Shown in pieces: positions 50,034 to 61,259 of a DNA stretch of 64,000 nt. The notes beneath the pieces were generated by a model. It was not told the origin of the DNA. It saw nothing but the letters and a program-made list of their open reading frames with translations, and did not search any database. Origin of the DNA: Merluccius polli (Eukaryota > Chordata > Actinopteri > Gadiformes > Merlucciidae); the NCBI GenBank assembly GCA_030340625.1, contig JAOPHQ010006539.1, positions 187,501-251,500 of the forward strand, written 5' to 3'. Position 1 is the first letter of the stretch; the number at the start of each line of letters is the position of its first letter. Both the position numbers and the translations under genes were made by a program.

Positions 50034-51217
50034 TCAGTTGCCCCCTAAAATAGAAATACTTGTCTGATCTTAATGCAGTTTCACACTGATGTTCCTTTTC
50101 AACTAGAAAGAGACCCTGTGAAATTTAAAAAAGATCAAACAATCTCTAGGGGTGGCAACATCGTTGTACAATTTGTGCATCTGTATTATACAGAAAATGG
50201 GAAGAAAATGGGAAAATCAAGTAGACTGATGACAATACATACAATCTTTTCTTTATTAGCAGGCTTGGAACCTATAGGCTGCAGAGGAACACCTGCTCTG
50301 CCATATATCTCCTCAATCTGTGGATACAGCATCTTTGCTATTTGATAGTGAGATTGGCTTCCACTCTCTGTAGTTGATGATGAAAGATATTTCATTGCAC
50401 GCAGGATCATCCTTAAAGTGGGTAATTTAGTTCTGGGAAGATGCAAGTCATCTGCAGACACTGCAGGTCCTAGACCATACAGTTGTGATGAAGCTCTTGT
50501 TTTAGAAGCCATTACCTTCAGACTGCAGAGCTCATGACATGCACCAGTTGGATCTTGTTGAGATTGAGAGTCCTACAACCTTTGAACTGCTCCAAGCCTT
50601 TGCCTGGGAGACTCTTACTAACTCACTTAGGACCTCTCTTTCCCTGTCTCTGAGGACTCAACTCATGCAGCACAGTTTGATCTCTCAGCATACTAAGCTG
50701 TGTATTAGGATATTAGGCAATTTGATGTCGGCCAGCTTTCTAAATCTCTGCCAGCTGAGTGGTTATCATCAGTTGACTACTGATACTGTTTAATTTTTGG
50801 TTATAGTATTTTTCAGAAACACAGTGTTGAATAATATTACAGTTGATATTTTAGTGATACTGAATTACTGATGTTTCAAGCCCAACTTTTGCGAAAAAAA
50901 GCACATTTTTGGTCTGTTTTGGCCAATTTCTCAGCCAATTGCAATTTTGTTTCAAAGATAACTAGTTTTGCAGATAGCTGAGTACATTGTCTATTAAAAC
51001 ATACCCATGGCAGCTCTTTAGCCCTAAAATTGTCATGATTATTGGCAGTATGGGAAACGCTGGCGCTATTTTCAATTCATTAATATGGTAAAACTTCAGG
51101 CTGATGTTGCCACCCCTAAATATTAATATATGGCAAAAATATTTAACAGGGCACATTTTTGTATGAAAAGGAACACTTTAAAACTGCATTCAATTCTGAG
51201 AAAGTTGGGGCAACTGA
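50034..51217. mobile_element. Long-TIR element (about 125-bp ends) in the hAT
   Basis: Ends TCAGTTGCCCC and GGGGCAACTGA; similarity between the arms continues through cagttt, tgttccttttca, ccctgt and on to taggggtggcaacatc, about 125 bp in. Flanked by TGCA (50030-50033, 51218-51221), a probable 4-bp TSD. The hAT frame resumes on either side. The interior has an unrecognised 108-codon minus ORF (50512-50186: MASKTRASSQLYGLGPAVSA, DLHLPRTKLPT), possibly a transposase start. Superfamily not assigned. Confidence 0.78.
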
Positions 51218-51485
51218 TGCACCATCCACTTTTCTCTTTTTTGACAGACATTTTTGGGGCAATGAGGGTGCCAAAGCTGTAGCCTACTTGTTCAGCCCCA
51301 GTATAAACAGTTTGCTTGCTTAACAGAATTGCTATTGCGACACCCACCGGACACACTTAGAACAGCAGTTTCATTCATTGAAAAATTGAAGCTCAATTTT
51401 ATGCTTTGCAAAATCATCTAGCGGGCCGGATTAAACCTGTTCGCGGGCCTGATGCGGCCCGCGGGCCGTATGTTTGACACCCCTG

Positions 51486-52451
51486 GGCTAGAGTGTATGA
51501 GCCATATTCATGTTGTATTAGGCCATTTAACCTAGGGAAACCCAGGCAGACACAGGGGTTGCTGATTTGAGAAGCAAACAATTTTCGACTGTGCCTAATA
51601 TGTGCCTAGTATGTGCCTATGTGGTTTTGATGTAGTGAGCAATTCGGTTTGTTGTTTTCGTTACGTGTATTATGAGTTAAAGTTATTGCTGCTGTATGAT
51701 ATGTGAAGAAAAATAAACCTGCGAGATAATTGTAAACATTACTGAACTTTCCGTTTTGCTATGTTCGGAGCGCACTGGGCGCACGTCTAAACTTAAATCC
51801 TCCGTATTAGCAACCAGTACTAGACTTTGTTTAGGACTTAGTCAGTACAACCAGAGTTTGAGTATTGCTTCGCACAAACAAGTATCGGCAGCAGGGGTTG
51901 CCGTTGGGGTGGGGGGGGGGGGGGGGGGGAGTAGAAGAAAACATTAGGAGGAAAACCGTGAGTTATTTCATTCATTTAGTCTATAATGGAGACATGAAAG
52001 CAGATACAAATTGTTGTGATCTTTTTCTCTATTGTCTATTGGGATGGAGCCATCTAACTTTTCTCAAACCCTGGAAGCTTACAGACGTCCGGGAAATAAA
52101 GTGACCGAGACAGTGGGTACTGTTTGAAATCACAATGCTTCTGGTGTATTCAGGTCGTTGGAACATATTTATACAGTATCAAAAACATGTATGCACCCCA
52201 TCAAAGCCCTGTCCAGAATTATGTGTTCAGCACCCCCCCAGATAACAATGTCTGAGTATCAGGAGAAGCAAACAATGTACTGGGTCAAGCAGGCACAAGG
52301 CCTACACAAGAGATACTAGTTCATACGGTTTATAATGATAGGAGGAAGGGACAGTTACCAACACACAAATATAATAAAGAATAATACCAAGTACCAGACA
52401 CAACTCCTAACACAAATTCTTTAGTATATGTTGAGAAAAGTGAGCTGGGTT
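51486..52451. other. Sequence between hAT elements, no gene seen
   Basis: Contains a 19-base G run (51911-51929) and no ORF with recognisable homology. Confidence 0.5.
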
Positions 52452-53754
52452 CAGTGTTTCCCACAGGATTTTGTGAGACTATGGTGGGTGGATCTCGGAC
52501 CCTCTAGGGGGGTCCGGGGGCATGCTCCCCCGGAAGATTTTTTTTTACATTTTAAAGTTAAATGCATCAATCTGGTGCACTTTGAAAGCAAAATTAAGAG
52601 GCTAGATCTATGAAAACCTGTGTGCTCTTGTGAACAATTTAATCATAAACACATTGGTTGTATAGATACGAATGGTGAAAACACAAAATCAACTAGAGCA
52701 TACATCTGAGCCATCAAAGAAATTAAGCAAACGTGGTTAACTGTGTTGAACTAGTTTATTTTTTAGAAAAGCCAAGATATATGCCCTGATCAACATAATT
52801 GTCAAGCGGGATCCAGGGGTATGCTCCCCTGGAAGACAATTTGGATTAGGTTCTGCTGAATTTTGTGGAAATAAATTGACAATATTCAGGCATGAGATGA
52901 ACAAACCAAATATAAGCCTATATTACAGTAGCATCTTTGTGTAGAGCACCAGAGCTCTTTAGGTAGGCCTGTAATCCATCCCTGCTAATACCTTTCATCA
53001 TGTAAATATGAGCGTTCCTTCCAGGTGATGTGACCTATTGGCTCAAAATCAGTGCAGGATCATACTTGTTTTGTGAGACACAACTCTTACTTTCTTTTTG
53101 TTTCTTCTTTTTTTTTTTTTTTAAATCAAATCTTAACATTCTTCATATTGTTTTAAATAAACGTTTAATAGCCTACATTTAATACCCACGTTTTATTTTG
53201 AAAACCGGAAGTTTCCACACGCTGCAGTAAGCTAGCGCTGACTTTCCCAGTTGTCTCAAAGTAATGCCATAAAGTCGGCAATAAGGGCACACTTGAAAAT
53301 GTTGGAGCGGCTGACTTCACCACGCGGAACCGAGAGACGGCTGGCTGGACCGCAGTCCGGTGCGTGTGGAGGTGCGGCTCCTCCAGCGGAGCGGTTCATG
53401 TTAATAGCGGAGTCCGGGAGGGTTCACCTTCACGGCGTAGTTACGAGGGATGTGCGACTATCGTCTTAAACAATAAGTGTTTTTTAAAGTTAGAAAGATA
53501 TTAGACGTTCAACCGATATTCACGCTCCGAATTACAGCGATCAGACACGGGGAACTAAAGCCGCGATCACCGGTATGAGTCCCGTGTGTCTAGCGGTGTC
53601 TACCTGCCCAGGCGTCTACCTGCCCAGGTGTATTGGTCAGTATTTCTGCAGCGATGAGTTAAATCAGGGCTTGTTGCGACCACGGATGTATTCGGTTGGC
53701 GATGCTCATGCCTTCTTATTTTTATGTTTTACTTTTTGCTCGACTAATGAAAAC

Positions 53755-53808
53755 GTATTCGACTAAGCCTCCGTCGATCGACTAAGCCGACTATTAGGGG
53801 GCAGCCCT
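53755..53808 (-). repeat. hAT-type end, CTAGGGCTGCCCCCTAATAG
   Basis: The minus strand reads tagggctgccccctaatagt then cgacttagtcgatcgacgg-like words. The partner end was not located, so it is a fragment or an element whose other side was lost. Confidence 0.45.
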
Positions 53809-53967
53809 AGTTAACTTACAGCACTTTATATGGACCATTATTATATTTTCAATTTATTTACAGAGCAATCCCTGCAAAGTGTTTAGGTAATAACTATAGA
53901 AGAGAGGGGGCGTGGCATCACGATGGAGTCAGCCATTACGATGCACGATGTCAGACCACGCGAACCT

Positions 53968-54120
53968 GGGCCGTGTTCCGATAGCCGTACTACCCGTACT
54001 TAGTATACTTAGTTTGAGTACGTAGGGTGTTCCGATTATGATCGCGGCAAAAGAAGTGTACTTGAAAGGACCCGTATGTGTACTCAAAACGGCCAAAATG
54101 CTGAGTGTGCTACGGGGTAC
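53968..54120 (+). repeat. GGGCCGTGTTCCG MITE, truncated copy
   Basis: About 150 bp nearly identical to 54981-55133 (cgtactacccgtacttagta, gtacgtagggtgttccgatt), then stops at gctacggggtac. Confidence 0.85.
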
Positions 54121-54980
54121 CAGAGCCCGTCTACGGAGAGTCTGTCCACTCCCTATTAAGTCCCATTGTACCGAATTCTGGTTGCAGTTCCACCAGAGCT
54201 CCACTGGGGGCGATCGCCTGTGAGTGCAGAATGAATGGGAGCAGATGGAGCTACACGGCTAAATGTGTCTCTTTCACCTGATTCTCATTGAAAAAACTCC
54301 GATTTGATTGTAGTTCTTACAAGTTCAACATAGGTTATAGATCGAAAGTTGAATGAACGAGTACTTATGTCCTTTCGATTTCTTACAGGACGTGTTGTTA
54401 TTGCCCATAACACGCTAGCATTCTGCTAATGAACGCTGATTGGTCAGTGAAGGACTGATTACGACCAGAGATCTGCTTGATGGCATCTTGGCATCCGAAG
54501 CGGGACCAGAATGTTAAGGTGGACAACTTCGCCCAAGTTCTTTTTTTTTTTAACACAGCAACTTCTTTTGGTTGCTGGCACTTTTATCTGCGTATCGTTA
54601 TGTTTGTACTGCTGTGTTATCGATGCCTTGAGGGGAAAGGGAGAGGCTTGCCGTAAAGCAGTATCTCTGGTCGTAAGATGAGTATGACGTCATTGACATT
54701 TTAAAATACTTTTTTAAAGCAAATAAGTGACTCTAAAAAATCTAACACCCAGCAATGTGTAATTTCTTTGCATCCCCTTTCGAAAGCAACATTCAAATTA
54801 CTAGACAAAAAATAATATCCTGAGAAAAGTGGAGTTTGAGGGGTATAGCTCCATAGACCGCCATTCATTCTGCACTCACCATGTGAGCGCCCTCACATGG
54901 AACCAGAGGGGAACTGCAACAGTTCAGAACCAGGAAGTAAACCGAGAGCTGGAACTTCTCTCCTTATTAGACATTCTCTG
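54121..54980. repeat. Inverted-repeat segment between the two GGGCCGTGTTCCG copies
   Basis: tgtgagtgcagaatgaatgg near the left end recurs inverted near the right end (ccattcattctgcactcacc). Probably another MITE that joined the truncated copy; its ends were not resolved. Confidence 0.5.
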
Positions 54981-55385
54981 GGGCCGTGTTCCGATAGCCG
55001 TACTACCCGTACTTAGTGTACTTAGTTTGAGTACGTAGGGTGTTCCGATTATGATCGCGGCGAAAAGAAGTGTACTTGAAAGGACCCGTATGTGTACTCA
55101 AAAAGGCCAAAATGCTGAGTGTGCTACGGGGTACACTATGCGTACTCAACGGCAGCCATCTTAGCTACGTAGCGGAAGAGGCGGAGCCGCGCTCAGAGAA
55201 CGTCTAATGGATTCACGTGTTTGGCGGGTGACGCGGCCGCGCAGCTGATGTCATTTCCGTTAAGTGCGCCACAGAGTAACAGCACTAACATCTGAAGCTC
55301 TGCGTACCTATTGAGTACGGATAGTGTACTATGTTTAAGTGTACTCACGGAAGTTAGTGTACTCACAGATATCGGAACACGGCCC
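54981..55385. mobile_element. GGGCCGTGTTCCG MITE, full copy
   Basis: 405 bp with TIRs gggccgtgttccgatag and atatcggaacacggccc. Rich in TACTC/GAGTA words. No ORF. Confidence 0.82.
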
Positions 55386-55864
55386 TGATTTTTTTTTTTT
55401 CACAGACACGTCGGTACGCCGGAATTCCGGCGTGGTGGCGGAACGCTATCAGCCCTGCGTTAGTTACAAGGCTCGCGAATCGCGGGGCACTCGTCCGCGA
55501 CGCCTTGTAAACGTTAAGTTAACTTACGTTGTCAGAGTGTTTGAACTAGTGGATACTGTAAAGTTTGTTAACGTTACTTACCTCAAACGATGTGGTGCCC
55601 TGACGTCTCGGATGCTGTCAGGTAACGCTATTCCAGTGCGCGCGCGTGTATATGTATGAGTGTGCGCGCGCCGCGTTCAGCGGGGAGGGGAGGGGCGGAG
55701 CGGCTGACTGGGAGTGAGAGATGCTTAAGCAGCGGCGCGAAACACAAGTTACACATCTTAATTGTTATTATGTAAGAATTTTTTTCGGTTCATTCTGAGA
55801 CTGTGGCGGGACAAATTAGACCATGGCGGGCCGCCACAGTCTAAGTAATTAATGGGAAACACTG

Positions 55865-57475
55865 ACCGGGTTGGTAGCCTGACTGGATCGCCAGGCGAGT
55901 CGCGACATGAGGTTTATTCAGGGTAGTATACTCAATGCAAAAACGTAGCATGCAGATATAAGTAGTTTACTTCAGTTGTTCCACCGTCCGCCATTTACAC
56001 TACTGGGGGTAGCTAATAATTAAACCCACAACCTCAGCATTAGAAGTTGAATGTTTTGATTGCTAAACCAAGTAATTAGTTTAAAATAATTGTCTGAAAT
56101 CACCAGTAGGCCTAATAGTGGATATTCTTTAGGGATGTGATCAGGTGAGCAAAGAAAGCAGGAAAATATTTTACAACCCATCGCATCACCTTTTTGGAGA
56201 GAGGCATAAGCTCCAATGTGGACGCTGAGAAAATGTTGGGATATTAGAACAACCTAGAACCGCAATTTCCTACAATCTAACATGAATTTTCATGAAACTT
56301 TAAACACACAGAAAAAATGTATCTCACACCCATTTATAGAATGGGTCTGAGATGTTCCATGTCATATATGGGACGATAAATAGAAAAACATTTTAAAAAA
56401 ATAAAATATATTTATTATAGGTTATTGTTCGCTTTTTACTCGTGCTGGCCGTTGTTTATGTTCGCTGTTAACAGCCAATTACGCACTTTCAGATCCCCGC
56501 TTCCAGCAACACGATTGAACAAATATGAAGCGAAAGAAAAAGAAGCGCCCGGTTCACCCAGATTTGAGCTCGTCTGCGGTCAGACTTCAGATTAGTAATC
56601 TAGACTATCATTTGACCAAACAAGTTGGAAACTATAGTCTATGATTGAAAACAAAAAGCAACATAACAGCTGCTTTGTTTTTCTATTTTGTAGGTACAAA
56701 CAATTGAGTCGCTCTTTGTTTAACTGGTTTAGGTTGAAAAAATGATTGATCCATAATCCGATTAATCCGTAGGCTACATTGATTCACTATTAAAGGATAT
56801 ACCGGTCTGGTACCCCTTTTCCACCAAGGCAGTCAGTCGTGTTTAGATGCCAATATAGGCTCGCAAAGCCAGGAGCAGTAGCCTATTTGTAAAGGAGACT
56901 GACCCATCCCATGTTCTGCATGCTGAGTATCTGCCCTCGGAGATCCCTCGCAGATTAAATAGATTTAAAATGTATTTTATCCCCGTGTCAATAAAACGTT
57001 TAAATAGCGGCAGGACGGGATTTGTGCAGTTCTTTGCTTTTATTGATGTCTGTTTTTCCTGTTTGTTTATAGGAACCTCGCTGTATGTTTTTTTTTTACT
57101 AACATCTTTGTATGCTTTTTGTATGTTTTTGACTTTTACGGCTGCATCATGGGGGAAAACCCAAGCCAAATGTTCCACTTTATGAGACAATAAAGTTAAT
57201 CTTGAATCTTGAATGTAGTCCGCCATTGTTGTTATTGTGCTTGAAGTTGGTGTAGTGTATTTTCTGTTGCAGGTTGTTCTCCTTATTTCTTTTGTTCATC
57301 ATATTCACTCATCCTTTACACAAAGAATGCGCTCTAGGAGAAGAACACAGAGGTGTCCTCTTACAACTTAGAGACATATAGATAAACCTAAATGCTAACA
57401 GTGTAAATTAAAGGAGACAAACAGACACCCCTAAGTGCTAATTGTTTACGTTAAAAGCTCTCTCCCATGTCCTGG
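55865..57475. other. Mixed repeat sequence, no gene seen
   Basis: About 56430-56600 (tgctggccgttgtttatgtt ... cagatccccgcttccagcaa ... gaacaaatatgaagcg) recurs at 62390-62540 with divergence. At 56797 tataccggtctggtacccct resembles the inverse of the end at 59680-59693. Confidence 0.5.
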
Positions 57476-58486
57476 GCCCAGTTTCCCGAAAGCGTCGTTA
57501 GCCTAAGTGGTTCGTTAAGTTCGTCGTACGACCATCAGACAGTTTTCACACCGTTTCCCGAAAGCATCGTTGCGTAACGACCGTCGTTAAGACTCTCGTA
57601 GCTAACGAGGGCTCCAGCTGTCCTCGTAGCGCGCTACGAGCGTCTTAACACATCCAATACCACTGAATGTCCAGCTGGTGACGCTAAAGTTACGATAGGC
57701 TATATAGCTTAGTCTATTAGTCTACTCTATTTATCTATTTATTCTATTAGTCTACTAATAATACTACTTACCATGCTACTTACCATGGTCTGGGTGAATA
57801 CTCGATTCTGATTGATGTACACCTAGGAAAGACGTTGACGCTATGAAGACGCTATGGCCACGTTGCTTGGCAACGCCTGCATACGGGAGATATTAAATAG
57901 TCCGCTCGAAAATAAAAAAAAACCCTCACGATTTTAACTCTAAAACACATCAAAGTATTATTAATTGATTAAATATTAACAGAAATGAATGGACGACGCG
58001 GAGGCGTGAACCGCGGAGGACGGTTCTGTTAATGGACACCTCGTCGGGCATGATCCCGCTTATACCGGTCACTTACGAAAGAAAGAAATATTTAATCAAT
58101 TAATAATACTTGAATGTGTTTTAGAGTTAAAATCGTGAGTTTTTATTTTTACAAGTCGAGCGGACTATTTAATATCTCCCGTATGCAGGCGTTGCCAAGC
58201 AACGTGGCCATAGCGTCTTCATAGCGTCAACGTCTTTCGTAGGTGTACTTTTCAACCTACCCCCTCCAGCCAATCAGAATCGAGTATTCACCCAGACCAT
58301 GGTAGTGTATTTCAGCACCGTGTCAGTGGACAGGTACAAGGCTACGATCGATCGTTAGATCTGTGCACGCGCATTCATGTTAAGAGGAGTTTCGGGAAAC
58401 GCACGGAAAAAAATAACGATCGTTCGAAAGATGATTCGTAAGATGGCTCGTAAGATGGATCGTACATCGTTATCGGGAAACTGGGC
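57476..58486. mobile_element. Composite MITE, GCCCAGTTTCCCG ends, complete copy
   Basis: 1011 bp with ends GCCCAGTTTCCCGAAAGC and ATCGGGAAACTGGGC, flanked by CCTGG on both sides (57471-57475, 58487-58491), a 5-bp TSD. Contains the fold-back MITE at 57783-58302. No ORF. The copy at about 15.0-15.7 kb has the same nesting. Confidence 0.85.
57783..58302. mobile_element. Fold-back MITE, CCATGGTCTGGG ends (copy 2)
   Basis: Ends CCATGGTCTGGGTGAATACT and its inverse, TA on each side. Arms match those at 15023-15458 (ctatgaagacgctatggcca, cgttgcttggcaacgcctgc, tactattta-type words). The whole element can fold into one long hairpin. Confidence 0.88.
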
Positions 58487-58904
58487 CCTGGGCCTTTGGG
58501 GTTATCTTCATAAAATCTAAACGTTATCTGCTAGCCAGGGAGGGCAGTTTATGCCCTCGGAAATGAGCCAAGTATGGTATGGTCTGGCTCAGGCCTATAA
58601 GAAGTGTGTGCATTAGAGAGGGGGCAGAGTTTCGGACCCCATTGGGGCATTCGGACTCAGATTCGGAGAAGATTCGGCCACCATTCAGATGCATTGAATG
58701 TCATCCCGCTTGTGTTCTCTGTTAAATAAAAAGTTATTTACTCAGACACTTTTGGGAGCGGACCTCCATCATTTCATCATCCACAAACCAGTAGTCTGGC
58801 AGCCGAGAAGAATATACTACATTGGCGCTAGCATTTCTGTGAGAACGGAGACGGTGACGTGGCTCTCTAGACTGGGAAAAGCAAACTGGTGCTGAGAAGA
58901 CCGG

Positions 58905-59312
58905 TTCAGCACTAGAACCAGCACTAGAACTAGAACCAGCACCAGCCCAGCAATAGTACTAGAACCAGCACCGGCCCAGCAATATATAACCAGCACTAGA
59001 ACCAGAACCAGCACCGGCCCAGCACTAGAACCAGCACCGGCCCAGCACTAGAACTAGAACCAGCACCGGCCCAGAACTAGAACCAGCACCGGCCCAGAAC
59101 TAGAACCAGCACCGGCCCAGCACTAGAACCAGAACCAACACCAGCCCAGCACTAGAACCAGAACCAGCACCGGCCAAGCACTAGAACCAGCACCAGCCCA
59201 GCACTAGAACTAGAACCAGCACTCGCCCAGCACTAGAACTAGAACCAGCACCGGTCCAGCACTAGAACCAGCACCAGCCCAGCACTAGAACCAGCACCGG
59301 CCCAGCACTAGG
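58905..59312. repeat. Minisatellite, about 23-bp unit
   Basis: Tandem agcactagaaccagcaccgg and ccc units, with shorter agaactagaaccagc variants, about 17 copies. Flanked by ggttcgcgttggtggaaaag on the right. ORFs across it (LVLVLVLV on minus) are artefacts. Confidence 0.92.
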
Positions 59313-59327
59313 TTCGCGTTGGTGGAA

Positions 59328-59693
59328 AAGGGGGTGATCAAACCTGTCTATGGATCAAACTATTGCAACCGTCTCTCCTGGCTTCACTGAAACATTCGTT
59401 TCCATCTTTTGGAATCAATGCCGTCGCATGCAAAGTTTCAAGCTAGGAATCAAGGATATAGGGGCAATGAGTTGTCTACAGTTTGTGGACAAAGACAACT
59501 GTGAATTGCCAATCATCCGTACCTCATGATGAAGACCAGCAGAGATATTGCTATTGTTTACATTCATGGCAGGCGCGCTCACGCTAAATGCTCATAGGTA
59601 AAACAAAGTATGGTAAATTTGGCAAATATTGGTAACGGATGTTTTAGAGAGACGGTTACGACAGTTTGATCACCCAGACCGGTATATTCTTAT
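59328..59693. repeat. Probable MITE with GGGTGATCAAAC-type ends
   Basis: gggggtgatcaaacctgtct and gcaaccgtctctc near the left are inverted near the right (agagacggttacgacagttt, gatcacccagaccggtat). No TSD read. It adjoins the 23-bp minisatellite, and both may be one element. Confidence 0.5.
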
Positions 59694-60408
59694 ATAGCCT
59701 TTCTTCTACCCAACCAGAAACCACTAAAAAAATGACTGCTTTCCGGCACTTCAACTTCACCGAATATTAATTTGCACAAATACTTGTTTGACTCACAAGA
59801 TATTCAGCTGATATCTCTCCCCCCCCCCCCGACACACACCATTTTTATTACGGATCTATATGGGTCTTTATTTTCGGTCAGAAAAAAACCTAATTCCGGA
59901 TAAATCCAGACGAATCACACGGCAACAAACATGGCTGTATTTACACAAGAGAAATATCTGGATCCTACAAGTTTTAGAATTTAAAGTGCGTCTAGATTAA
60001 GAAAATAATGTTTACACGAAAGGCAGCTGTCTACACACTAGAGAACTTGCACATGTCCAGTAGAGCGAGCTCCGATACTGTATATATAAACTTGTACTTA
60101 ATGATGCCAATACATTACACTTTGGATAATGCCTGCGAGTCATGTTTAATAATTGAAATCCAAGGTCTAGGACTCGTAGAATTGTTAGAAAGGTTTGCAC
60201 AACACAGGGTTTCAACCACATATTGGTGGCGACCAGTGATGTGAGCTAAGCATATGACTTGGCAACGCTTCCACAAGAGATTCGGTCTAGATGAGTCAAT
60301 CTAGATTGAATGTAGCATACACCTAGGCTGGCTGCCAGCCCTCGCAAGAAAATGATTTCTCTTGCGAAAGGGAAAACCTTGCAAGAGAGTAAACCAGGCT
60401 AGCCTTCA
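59694..60408. other. No gene seen
   Basis: Contains a 12-base C run at 59818-59830. No coding or terminal repeats recognised. Confidence 0.5.
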
Positions 60409-60507
60409 GGTGGTTTTGACAACGGTTGTCTACATCTCTCCTTGCATCGCAATCTCACAACTGTTTTCAATTTGTGAAGAGATTCAAAACGCTTGTGTAA
60501 ACAATGC
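60409..60507 (+). repeat. Inverted repeat flanking the candidate exon, left arm
   Basis: Begins ggtggttttgacaacggttg and ends gcttgtgtaaacaatgcc. Shares catcgcaatctcacaa with the right arm in reverse complement. Confidence 0.75.
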
Positions 60508-60750
60508 CATTGATGGAGTTACAATAGACCGTTTAGTTAGATATAAATGTTTAACAATGGTGACACATGAACATATGAAAAAATAGAGTAGAACATGCAT
60601 CATTTAATTTATAGGTTTAATTTCTTGTTAATTTCATCCAAAATGATGGCTTAGCAGGACATCAATGAAAAACAAACCTTTTTCATTCATCTTATACAGT
60701 AAAAATTGACACTCAAACTGTGATTAAGAAGTCTTTCAATGTTCTCTAGT

Positions 60751-60918
60751 TTTAGCCCTTTCTGTTTTTAAGCATCTTCAAGTACATGCCGAGGGACCTC
60801 TGGACAGAGTCTTTGGTGATGAAGCTGACAAAGTTGTGGATGTCTGCCTCCCTGTTGGACAGCAGCTTGTCAATGGTGGGCTTCCTCATCATTGATTTGG
60901 TCACCTGCCTGGCGTGCT
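60751..60918 (-). CDS. Possible terminal exon of an unrecognised minus-strand gene
   Basis: On the minus strand a T-rich tract ending in tttttcag precedes a 168-bp open segment closed by TAA. It encodes (x)HARQVTKSMMRKPTIDKLLS, then NREADIHNFVSFITKDSVQ, then RSLGMYLKMLKNRKG. Only one phase is open, composition is protein-like (mixed charged and hydrophobic, no low complexity) and the ending is basic. I do not recognise the family. Upstream exons would lie to the right, possibly beyond the window. The segment is enclosed by an inverted repeat (60409-60507 and 61003-61144), so it could also be transposon-borne. Confidence 0.4.
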
Positions 60919-61002
60919 CTGAAAAACAAAAACAAGGAATGAAAAAAGGGGAGGTCCCAACTATGAGGCCTGTGATAAAGGACTGTCAGGGGCAGTGATA
61001 TA

Positions 61003-61144
61003 GGCCTTGTTTACACCAGCATTTCGAATCTTTCTTCAAATCACAAACTGAAAACCATTGTGAGATTGCGATGCAAAGAGGGATGTTTTCTCAGAACAAG
61101 CGGAAACGGTTGTACGAGAGCTCTAGACAACTGTCAAAACCACC
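61003..61144 (-). repeat. Inverted repeat flanking the candidate exon, right arm
   Basis: The reverse complement starts ggtggttttgacagttgtct, contains tgcatcgcaatctcacaatg and ends ctggtgtaaacaaggcc. About 40 bp longer than the left arm. Confidence 0.75.
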
Positions 61145-61259
61145 TCTGTGCTCAATGCTAAGCACCAAATGTACAAAAAAACTACTACATTTCTCAAAAA
61201 TGACTCAAATGTTGTATTTTTCATTACACTAAACTGAAGAGTCTGGCAAATATATAAAC

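Larger units (their letters stand above)
49059..51485 (-). mobile_element. hAT element, interrupted by L2 and by a long-TIR element
   Basis: One end is gtttgacacccctg at 51472-51485 (CAGGGGTGTCAAAC on the minus strand), adjoining GC-rich ggcccgcgggcc. Transposase frames run leftwards from 51260 to 49059, where L2 begins. The opposite end was not found, so no TSD test was possible. Confidence 0.8.
52452..55864. mobile_element. Large hAT-like element with nested MITEs
   Basis: Ends CAGTGTTTCCCACAGG and its inverse TGGGAAACACTG. The 8-bp flanks GCTGGGTT (52444-52451) and ACCGGGTT (55865-55872) match at six positions, so probably an aged TSD. No transposase is recognised. It encloses a hAT end at 53755-53808 and the GGGCCGTGTTCCG repeats. 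Confidence 0.6.

Noticed and set aside
58817..59014. LVLVLVLV hydrophobic ORF
   Set aside because: Translation of the 23-bp minisatellite.
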